Assembly (NCBI RefSeq): GCF_900079725.1
Contig: NZ_LT599032.1
Location: forward strand, 60,948 to 124,947
From: an uncultured Dysgonomonas sp.
Lineage (GTDB): Bacteria; Bacteroidota; Bacteroidia; Bacteroidales; Dysgonomonadaceae
DNA length: 64,000 nt
Direction: 5' to 3'
This document shows positions 55,417 to 62,037 of this stretch, piece by piece. The notes below the pieces were generated by a model, which saw nothing but the letters and a program-made list of their open reading frames with translations, did not search any database and was not told where the DNA came from. The stretch's first letter is position 1. Each line of letters begins with the position of its first letter. Position numbers and translations under genes: made by a program.

Positions 55417-56811
55417 TTGTTTGATATTGAAAGGATTTACAATCCGCTACAAGAATCCTATCGGTTTATCATCAGTAGGATTATTTATCTATACTATATA
55501 CCTTTTGTTCAGCGAAGCAAAAAACAACAACACGAAAAAAGTGTAATATCTGTTACCTTTGTTACCTTTTCCAATACTCAATATAATTCACTAAATTTAC
55601 CACAGTCTATAGAGATAGATAACCCCAATGTCAAGGGCCGGACAAAATATATGTATACAGCCACAGGAGTGAAGCTACAGGTTATCCATGAGACGGATAT
55701 GAACCTTCAGGCGGCTACCGTTATGGCTACAGCCCCTTTCAGTACGCAGGCAACCGATACCAAGACTACCGACTATGTGGGTAATAAGGTCTATGAGAAC
55801 GGCACACTCAAGCGCACCTTGATAGATGGAGGATATATTGAAGGTACAACTTACCATTTCTTCCTGACCGACCACTTAGGTAATAACCGTGTAGTAGCAA
55901 ATGCCAATGGTACAGTAATACAGAAGAACCATTATTATCCCTTCGGGATGGCTTTTGCAGAGAATACAACGGCAGAACAGGGGGTACAGCCTTACAAGTA
56001 TAACGGTAAGGAGTTGGATCAGATGCATGGGTTGAATATGTATGATTATAGTGCTAGGTTTTATGAGCCGGGTATAGGGAGGTTTAGTACGGTGGATCCG
56101 CATGCGGAGAACTATTACAATATATCACCTTATGCATATGTCGCTAATAATCCAATGGCATTTATTGATCCGAATGGTATGGATAGCATCTATTATCAAA
56201 GCAACTACGAACCAACTCCGGGGAGAAAAAATATAATGACATCACTTAATACCAGTTATAGTTTGGTGGCAAGAGTCGGTAAAGGAGGACAGGACGTTTA
56301 TAGTGTAACCTTTTCTGATGTCGTAGTTACACCTCAAGGAGGAATCTACACAAATGGAGGTGTTCTTACTAATTATCATGGAATCGTAATTGGTGAGAAA
56401 GGACTAGAAATCGTTAGCCCTGAGTTTGATGCTTTGATGATAGGCAGGGGGATTGCGAATGCAGTTGGGAAAAAAGTGGCCTCAGAAATTGTAGGAACGA
56501 CTACGAATAAAACATTAAAAACTACAGAACTCAATCCCACCCATTATATAACAAAATCAAAAAATGAGATGCAAAAATTAGTTAACAGTGTTAATGAGAA
56601 AGGAGTATTACATCCAATACAATATGTAGAAAGTAATGGAGTAAATTATATAGTAGATGGGCATCATCGATACTTTGCCGCCATAAGGACTGGAAAAATA
56701 GATATTCCTGTAAATAAAGTTTCCTTGCCGTATGGTTCTTACAAAAACACAAGAGATCTCGTTCCTGAAGGAAAAATGCTTGGTTTTTGGAAATATATGA
56801 AACCTAAATAA
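55417..56811 (+). CDS. Orphan RHS cassette 1: core fragment with ParB-like toxin tip
   Basis: RHS core similarity starts at 55578 without any signal peptide or RHS body. The frame stays open back to 55417 through spacer DNA, but the only start there is a TTG. After the core (IDPNGMD) comes a new tip of about 210 residues. Its end resembles ParB/sulfiredoxin-type nuclease domains: LNPTHYITKSKNEMQKLVN, HPIQYV, VDGHHRYFAAI. ParB-like nuclease tips are known in polymorphic toxins. An immunity candidate follows 9 bp on. Probably silent until recombined onto the full-length gene. Confidence 0.7.
   Translation: MFDIERIYNPLQESYRFIISRIIYLYYIPFVQRSKKQQHEKSVISVTFVTFSNTQYNSLNLPQSIEIDNPNVKGRTKYMYTATGVKLQVIHETDMNLQAATVMATAPFSTQATDTKTTDYVGNKVYENGTLKRTLIDGGYIEGTTYHFFLTDHLGNNRVVANANGTVIQKNHYYPFGMAFAENTTAEQGVQPYKYNGKELDQMHGLNMYDYSARFYEPGIGRFSTVDPHAENYYNISPYAYVANNPMAFIDPNGMDSIYYQSNYEPTPGRKNIMTSLNTSYSLVARVGKGGQDVYSVTFSDVVVTPQGGIYTNGGVLTNYHGIVIGEKGLEIVSPEFDALMIGRGIANAVGKKVASEIVGTTTNKTLKTTELNPTHYITKSKNEMQKLVNSVNEKGVLHPIQYVESNGVNYIVDGHHRYFAAIRTGKIDIPVNKVSLPYGSYKNTRDLVPEGKMLGFWKYMKPK
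55454..55577 (+). repeat. Cassette spacer, copy 2 (hairpin plus lead-in)
   Basis: The hairpin AATCCTA...TAGGATT (55454-55482) precedes TTATTTATCTATACTATATACC and a lead-in with TTCAGCGAAGCAAAAAAC and TGTTACCTTTGTTAC (55551-55565), running straight into core copy B. The same string, nearly identical, precedes copy C. Confidence 0.8.
55578..56175 (+). repeat. RHS core repeat, copy B
   Basis: Near-identical to 53566-54165 of the full-length RHS gene. It keeps the reading frame into the ParB-like tip. Confidence 0.88.
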
Positions 56812-56820
56812 AATATTATT

Positions 56821-57258
56821 ATGGCTCTCTGGCAATATACATTTAATCTTGTACCTGAAAATACAATTAAGGATAAGGTACTTATTGATGAGGACGGTTA
56901 TTTTGATACTTCTCCATTGTGGCTGAAAAGTTGTAAAAAAATAAATATATTTGAGGATATAGGCATTTTATTACCCTTATCTGAATCATGGGATACAGAT
57001 ATAGTTCAATATGGTGATTTAAATTCAAATTGTATTGAGATTTATAAGAATCAAAATTTTATAGAATCAGCTTCTTTTCGAATTAATTTTTTAAGCAATT
57101 ACAAGGAAATACTTAAAGAAATTATACGAATTTGTTTTTCCGAAAAACTATTAATTCTGGACGAATTCTTTAATGTTGTTCCATATGATTTTGATAAAAT
57201 CTATAGTGTGATAGAGAATTCGCAGCAAAAAAAATACTATATGAAATTGATTCAATAA
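56821..57258 (+). CDS. Candidate immunity protein of cassette 1
   Basis: 145 residues, no signal peptide, so cytoplasmic, which fits protection against a nuclease-type tip. It opens MALWQYTFNLVPE, with alternating strands and helices (GILLPLSESWDTDIVQYGD, LSNYKEILKEIIRICFSEKL). The acidic character and the MALWxYxFxLVP start recall small immunity families but no exact family is recognised. It is 9 bp after the tip gene on the same strand. Confidence 0.65.
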   Translation: MALWQYTFNLVPENTIKDKVLIDEDGYFDTSPLWLKSCKKINIFEDIGILLPLSESWDTDIVQYGDLNSNCIEIYKNQNFIESASFRINFLSNYKEILKEIIRICFSEKLLILDEFFNVVPYDFDKIYSVIENSQQKKYYMKLIQ

Positions 57259-57398
57259 AGAATTTAAATTATCTATACCCGTTCGGTATAGGTTTCATTT
57301 GCGTCGATTAAAAATCAAAACTTAGCTTTGAAAATAAACAATGAGAATTCTCTCCTTTGCGCAGGCTTGCAGCCTATGTATTACATAGCAATAATTAC

Positions 57399-57522
57399 AA
57401 TCCTGCCGATTTATCATCGGCAGGATTGTTTATCCATACTATATACCTTTTGTTCAGCGAAGCAAAAAACAACAACACGAAAAAAGTGTAATATCTGTTA
57501 CCTTTGTTACCTTTTCCCATAC
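57399..57522 (+). repeat. Cassette spacer, copy 3 (perfect hairpin plus lead-in)
   Basis: The 12-bp perfect stem AATCCTGCCGAT / ATCGGCAGGATT with 5-nt loop (57399-57427) is followed by the same lead-in as at 55484-55577, including TGTTACCTTTGTTAC (57496-57510). It is preceded by the ACATAGCAATAATTAC motif also seen in the other spacers. Confidence 0.85.
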
Positions 57523-58123
57523 TCAATATAATTCACTAAATTTACCACAGTCTATAGAGATAGATAACCCCAATGTCAAGGGCAGGACAAAATATACCTA
57601 TACAGCCACAGGAGTGAAACTACAGGTTATCCATGAAACGGATATGAACCTTCAGGCGGCTACCGTTATGGCAACAGCCCCTTTCAGTACGCAGGCAACC
57701 GATACCAAGACTACCGACTATGTGGGTAACAAGGTTTATGAAAACGGCACATTAAAGCGCATACTGATAGACGGCGGCTATATCGAAGGCACTACTTATC
57801 ATTTCTACCTGACGGACCATCTGGGCAATAATCGGGTAGTAGCCAAGGCGGACGGCACAGTAATACAGAAGAACCATTATTATCCCTTCGGGATGGCTTT
57901 TGCAGAGAATACAACGGCAGAACAGGGGGTACAGCCTTACAAGTATAATGGTAAAGAGCTGGATCAGATGCATGGGCTGAATATGTATGATTATAGTGCG
58001 AGGTTTTATGAGCCGGGTATAGGGAGGTTTAGTGCAGTGGATCCTCTGGCGGAGAAGTATCCGTGGATATCTCCATACGTTTACTGTAACAATAACCCTA
58101 TAAAATATATTGACCCGGATGGT
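57523..58123 (+). repeat. RHS core repeat, copy C
   Basis: Third copy of the core 3' segment, with a few more changes near its end (SAVDPLAEKYPWISPYVYC). It keeps the frame into the third tip. Confidence 0.88.
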
Positions 58124-58801
58124 TTAGATTGGGTAATGAGAGGTGTTGGAGGAAATGCTTATTATTACTATGATAAGGATGTTAAATCCTGGGATGATAT
58201 AAAAAATAAATACGGTGATGGTAAAATAGCGGGAAATGTAATGCTTATAAAAGAGGGACAACAAGTAAAAATCTCAGGTAAAGACGGTAATTCTATGGTT
58301 TACACGTTTAGTAATGAGAATAAGAGTTTCACCGATGCAAGCGGCAATGCTTTAGGAGAGATGGATATAATGTCAGGCAAGGGGTTTGCTGTAATAGGAA
58401 CAGGGGATAAAAATGTAGATGGCGCCACATTACATAATAATTTATTTGGAACTTCTACTACAGGAGGGAATAATCCACGAACCAATGATAAAACTGAAGA
58501 ATATTTTGGGTATTTACCTTTTCAAACCAATCAAGATAATTATTCTCTCAAACATGACATTGGATATAATGCGAAAGGAGCTAATGGTGCAGCAAGTGCC
58601 TTTACAAATATAGAGGTATTACCTGATGACTATAAATTAGCAGGGAGAAATGCACTCAATGCGCTCAATCCTTCTATAAGTGAAAGAGAGAGATGGAGGT
58701 CTATTGGAACTGCTGCTGCTTTTGGTGCAATCTCGGTAGTTAAAACTATAGCAAGCCCTGTTTTAAGTCCATTCGTTTATAAAAAGAAAGGAACAAAATG
58801 A
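57524..58801 (+). CDS. Orphan RHS cassette 2: core fragment with phospholipase A2-like tip
   Basis: In-frame core similarity starts at 57524, but the first possible start is GTG 57614 and there is no signal peptide, so it is an orphan tip. After IDPDGLD comes a tip of about 220 residues. Its middle has DNYSLKHDIGYNAKGANGAA and then VLPDDYKLAGR, a pattern like the His-Asp pair and following Asp of secreted or viral phospholipase A2 domains. A Gly/Ala-rich helix and KKKG end follow. It overlaps the next gene by 4 bp (ATGA). Lipase activity is inferred only. Confidence 0.68.
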   Translation, partial: QYNSLNLPQSIEIDNPNVKGRTKYTYTATGVKLQVIHETDMNLQAATVMATAPFSTQATDTKTTDYVGNKVYENGTLKRILIDGGYIEGTTYHFYLTDHLGNNRVVAKADGTVIQKNHYYPFGMAFAENTTAEQGVQPYKYNGKELDQMHGLNMYDYSARFYEPGIGRFSAVDPLAEKYPWISPYVYCNNNPIKYIDPDGLDWVMRGVGGNAYYYYDKDVKSWDDIKNKYGDGKIAGNVMLIKEGQQVKISGKDGNSMVYTFSNENKSFTDASGNALGEMDIMSGKGFAVIGTGDKNVDGATLHNNLFGTSTTGGNNPRTNDKTEEYFGYLPFQTNQDNYSLKHDIGYNAKGANGAASAFTNIEVLPDDYKLAGRNALNALNPSISERERWRSIGTAAAFGAISVVKTIASPVLSPFVYKKKGTK

Positions 58802-59271
58802 ATAAAAAGAAAATAATAACTATCGTTGTATTTATCATAATTATTGCTGGTTTAGGAGCGTATTTTTTCCAACCTGGAACATATGTAAATGCTCGAAATT
58901 ATCAATTAAAAGATGTAGCGTCATATGAAGAGCTTAGGGATAAGGTGGAACTTTTAAAAACAAATGATTCTCAATATAAAGCTTACTCGGAAGATTCAGT
59001 GGAATTTAAACCAGAAATAGATAATTTAGGTTATCTGACAATGTTTGTTCATTTACCAAGAGGGAAAGCGAATGTTTTTTTTAAGACAGACACAAAAAGA
59101 GGATTATCAGGTCAGGTTGAACTTAAATTGATTGGAGTTTCCCGAGATAGCATAGACCGTAGTTGGAAATGGTTTAATACTAACGAATTATCAAAAGAAG
59201 ATAATAAAAAATATATAAAATGTTTTGAATCTGAAATCTTAGATAAACTTGGTAAATGGAAAAGCAAATAA
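58798..59271 (+). CDS. Candidate immunity protein of cassette 2
   Basis: 157 residues with one N-terminal membrane helix (IITIVVFIIIIAGLGAYFF) and a periplasmic domain (VEFKPEIDNLGYLTMFVHLP, GQVELKLIGVSRDSIDRSW). The 4-bp overlap with the tip gene shows tight coupling. A membrane-anchored, outward-facing immunity protein fits a tip that attacks membranes from the periplasm. No known family is recognised. A strong terminator lies 28 bp downstream. Confidence 0.68.
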   Translation: MNKKKIITIVVFIIIIAGLGAYFFQPGTYVNARNYQLKDVASYEELRDKVELLKTNDSQYKAYSEDSVEFKPEIDNLGYLTMFVHLPRGKANVFFKTDTKRGLSGQVELKLIGVSRDSIDRSWKWFNTNELSKEDNKKYIKCFESEILDKLGKWKSK

Positions 59272-59298
59272 ACTAATTTAATTATCTCATGATAACCG

Positions 59299-59336
59299 AA
59301 CCCCGCCTATATCCTTTATAAGCGGGGTTTATTTTA
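59299..59336 (+). terminator. Terminator after cassette 2
   Basis: AACCCCGC (59299-59306) pairs with GCGGGGTT (59322-59329) and is followed by TATTTTA. It closes the last toxin-immunity unit. Confidence 0.8.
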
Positions 59337-59406
59337 TCTATATTTCAAGGAATACATACGTCTGATAATAAATGTTTTATGAAGTTCACTATTTAGAAAA
59401 GTGAAC

Positions 59407-59652
59407 CTACTTTTTGTATGCCTGCCTAGTTTTAGCATGCTGAATTAGTCCATCAATCGAATACATGATACACTTTTTATCCTCCTCCGGCAGTTTCTGT
59501 ATAGATACCACCTTATCCAGCAATACATCCGTATTCCCTACCAGGTAATCCAGCGATACCCCCAACACCTGCGCCAGCTTCGCCGCCACTTCCACCGAAG
59601 GAGTCGCTTCCCCCCGCTCGCGCAGACGTCCCGTCTGAGTGTTGCGTAGCAA
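59407..59652 (-). pseudogene. 5'-truncated XRE-family regulator
   Basis: 81 residues from an ATG-like start within the cassette boundary. The sequence GEATPSVEVAAKLAQVLGVS, LDYLVGNTDVLLDKV is the second half of a helix-turn-helix XRE domain plus its tail (KLPEEDKKCIMYSIDGLIQH). The first helices of the domain are missing, and the break lies exactly where the repeated spacer (GTGTTGCGTAGCAATAATTA) begins. The RHS array has apparently expanded into, or been inserted in, this gene. The protein is unlikely to bind DNA. Confidence 0.7.
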
Positions 59653-59706
59653 TAATTATAATCCTGTCGGTATCATCATCGGCAGGATTATTTATCTATA
59701 ATATAC
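59641..59706 (+). repeat. Cassette spacer, copy 4 (array end)
   Basis: GCGTAGCAATAATTATAATCC then GTCGG...ATCGGCAGGATTATTTATC repeats the spacer hairpin of copies 2 and 3, followed by a TATATACCTACC like the TATATACC elsewhere. No RHS core follows; the array ends here. Confidence 0.75.
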
Positions 59707-60054
59707 CTACCCAATTCTTCTTATCCCAAACTCAATATACTCACTTCCTTTCTTTACAATTTCTGTTTCAACGATAGCCTTACGAATAAGCTTGTCGTTG
59801 AAACCATATTTCTTGCTTAAGATATCTTGAGTTGGTTTTACCGGGTTATCCCAATCAGACAGAGAGTTACTGAAGCCGAATTTGAAATGGATCTCATAAG
59901 GTGGTTCGGGTATCTTTATTTTAGGCAATAGCCAAAGCAGGGTATTCTCATATTGCTTGTATTTCTCTGTTTTGAATCGTTTACCTTTCCATACTTCGTT
60001 AACAGACAGAGGTTTTATATTTTTAGAAAAAGTTAAATAATGGCAGATAAACAT
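59707..60054 (-). CDS. RusA-like Holliday junction resolvase
   Basis: From ATG 60054, 115 residues; an upstream TTG (60108) would add a hydrophobic leader atypical of the family. The RusA pattern is visible: IKPLSVNEVWKGKRFKTEKY, then IHFKFGFSNSLSDWDNPVKP with the metal-binding Asp residues, and DILSKKYGFNDKLIRKA. RusA-type nucleases cut four-way DNA junctions and are usual in phages and prophage remnants. It is next to the XRE fragment, so both may be prophage leftovers flanking the RHS array. Confidence 0.8.
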   Translation of the reverse strand: MFICHYLTFSKNIKPLSVNEVWKGKRFKTEKYKQYENTLLWLLPKIKIPEPPYEIHFKFGFSNSLSDWDNPVKPTQDILSKKYGFNDKLIRKAIVETEIVKKGSEYIEFGIRRIG

Positions 60055-60173
60055 CCAAATAACAAGAAAAACGTATATTGCAAGTATTAAACTTAAATCT
60101 TTTGCCAAATATACACATTCAATAGGAATTGATCTGGTGATTTTCGGTTCATCCTATCAAAGATATTACTGTA

Positions 60174-60770
60174 ATGTATAATCAATCTGAAAAAGATATT
60201 TTATTTGAGCTGCAAAAAGGTTCGCACAAAGCTTTTGAGGAAATGTTTCATAGATATGGTGGTAAACTATACAATTTTGTCTTGAAGCTAGCCTCCGGAG
60301 ATACCTATATAGCGGAAGAAATCGTTCAAAGTACCTTTGTTAAAGTGTGGGAAACTCACACATCTGTGAATCCGGAAAAATCATTTGTCTCTTATCTGTG
60401 CACCATTGCAAAAAACAGATTGATGAACCAATATGAACACCAAACAATAGAATATATTTACAGAAATTATATTTTGAAGAACTATCCGGAAGCTAATAAT
60501 CATAATCAGACTGAGCGGGATATAAATAAAAATTTATTAGAGGAATATATTGACAAGCTGATAGAGAAAATGCCTCCCGTAAGAAAACAAGTTTTTATAT
60601 TAAGCTGGAAGAAGATGCTCTCAAACAAAGAGATTGCTGAAAAACTCGAGATATCGGAAAGCACAGTACAGACTCACATGTCGAAAGCTCTTTCATTTAT
60701 GAGAGAACATCTGGCAAAACATTACGATCACATATTATTGATTTTATTAACCTCCTCTTTTGTTAATTAA
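60174..60770 (+). CDS. ECF-type RNA polymerase sigma factor (second set)
   Basis: 198 residues. Region 2 (FEEMFHRYGGKLYNFVLKLA, IVQSTFVKVWE) and region 4 (MPPVRKQVFILSWKKMLSN, KEIAEKLEISESTVQTHMSK) are evident, with a hydrophobic C-terminal end. It is the Bacteroidota ECF group paired with FecR. The anti-sigma gene follows 75 bp later and a SusC gene after it, so this is an independent regulatory unit from the 30.8-kb one. Confidence 0.93.
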   Translation: MYNQSEKDILFELQKGSHKAFEEMFHRYGGKLYNFVLKLASGDTYIAEEIVQSTFVKVWETHTSVNPEKSFVSYLCTIAKNRLMNQYEHQTIEYIYRNYILKNYPEANNHNQTERDINKNLLEEYIDKLIEKMPPVRKQVFILSWKKMLSNKEIAEKLEISESTVQTHMSKALSFMREHLAKHYDHILLILLTSSFVN

Positions 60771-60845
60771 ACTAAATGCGATAGAGGATTTTCAATAGTT
60801 CACTGTATATATAATTTAAAATGCATTATAACAAATTTACGCTAA

Positions 60846-61832
60846 ATGGATAAAAAAGATTGTCTGGACATATTTGAACGCTATATATCTGGAACAGCAT
60901 CAACAGAAGAGATCATGCGATTAAAGTCATTTTTAGAAAATGACATAAATCTTAATCGTTGGTTGGAGAATCATATAACAAACGCATCTGATGTTATTGA
61001 TCCAAATATAAAAATGAAGATGTTAAAGAATATACAGGCACAGACCAATTATAATACTATTGCGGATATTCCGGTAAATAAAGAAAATAAAGGACTTAGA
61101 TTCTACATGAAGCGGATTTCCAATGTCGCAGCCATATTACTGCCTTTCGTTATTCTCGTAAGTGCATATTTATATTTTAAACCTCAACAAACCGAATCTT
61201 TTGAAGTCGTAGCAAATAAAGGAGAAAAAGCAAGCCTTACATTACCCGAGGGCAGTGCAGTGACTATAAATTCCGATTCCAAGATCACATATTATAGCGA
61301 TTACAACCAAAAAGAAAGGATTCTTGAACTCGATGGTGAGGCTTACTTCGAAGTAAACCATAATCCGGAGAAACCTTTTGTGGTTAATTGTAAGGATATA
61401 GCAATAACGGTACTGGGAACAAGTTTCGGAATAAAAGCGTATAAAGATGAAGATAATATACAGATTGTCTTAAGTTCAGGAAGAATACAACTGACAACAC
61501 CTAAAGAAGAAATAGAGATGACACCTAACGACCGCATAATATATAACAGGAAAACACAAACAACATCTTTCAAAAAAGTCAATGCCGAAGATTATACCGA
61601 TTGGAGGCAAAACCGTCTCCGATTCGAAAATGAGTCATTGGAAACGATAATGAAAACAATCTCACGAATGCACAATATAGATATAGTATTCGAAGAGCCG
61701 CAGTTGAAAGACCAGCGATTTACAGGAACTATCGACAACACGAGTATAGAAAGTGTACTGGATGCAATAAAACTAACATCTTCAGTAGGTTATAAACTGA
61801 AAGACGGAATTGTTTATTTATACAAAAAATAG
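60846..61832 (+). CDS. FecR-type anti-sigma factor (second set)
   Basis: 328 residues: a short cytoplasmic domain, one membrane helix (VAAILLPFVILVSAYLYF), the periplasmic FecR domain (NKGEKASLTLPEGSAVTINS, LDGEAYFEVNHNPEKPF, VLGTSFGIKAYKDED) and the DUF4974-type end (MKTISRMHNIDIVFEEPQL). It would hold the upstream sigma factor until the SusC encoded downstream signals. It resembles the FecR at 31.4 kb in layout but is a distinct sequence. Confidence 0.93.
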   Translation: MDKKDCLDIFERYISGTASTEEIMRLKSFLENDINLNRWLENHITNASDVIDPNIKMKMLKNIQAQTNYNTIADIPVNKENKGLRFYMKRISNVAAILLPFVILVSAYLYFKPQQTESFEVVANKGEKASLTLPEGSAVTINSDSKITYYSDYNQKERILELDGEAYFEVNHNPEKPFVVNCKDIAITVLGTSFGIKAYKDEDNIQIVLSSGRIQLTTPKEEIEMTPNDRIIYNRKTQTTSFKKVNAEDYTDWRQNRLRFENESLETIMKTISRMHNIDIVFEEPQLKDQRFTGTIDNTSIESVLDAIKLTSSVGYKLKDGIVYLYKK

Positions 61833-61863
61833 CTAAGTATACAGGAATTATAGAACAATCGAG

Positions 61864-61891
61864 ACGGCAGTACATATGTTCTGCCGTTTTT
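61864..61891 (+). terminator. Terminator between fecR and susC (second set)
   Basis: ACGGCAG (61864-61870) and CTGCCGT (61881-61887), with ACATATGT inside the loop, followed by TTTTT. It separates the regulators from the SusC gene, which must therefore have its own promoter in 61892-62037. Confidence 0.8.
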
Positions 61892-62037
61892 CAGTCTTTG
61901 ATCAAATTGGTTAACAAAAGTTAAATAAAGAAAGATGAGTAGTGGAAAAATAACGGACACCTGTATACATTATAAATAGATGAAAATCTATATGCCTTAC
62001 ATTTGAATTTATTGTTACTAATTAAATCTAATTCTCT

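Noticed and set aside
51206-58801. CRISPR array as an explanation for the repeated sequences
   Set aside because: The repeats are ~600-bp protein-coding core copies in three units, not short regular repeats with unique spacers; no Cas genes are present.
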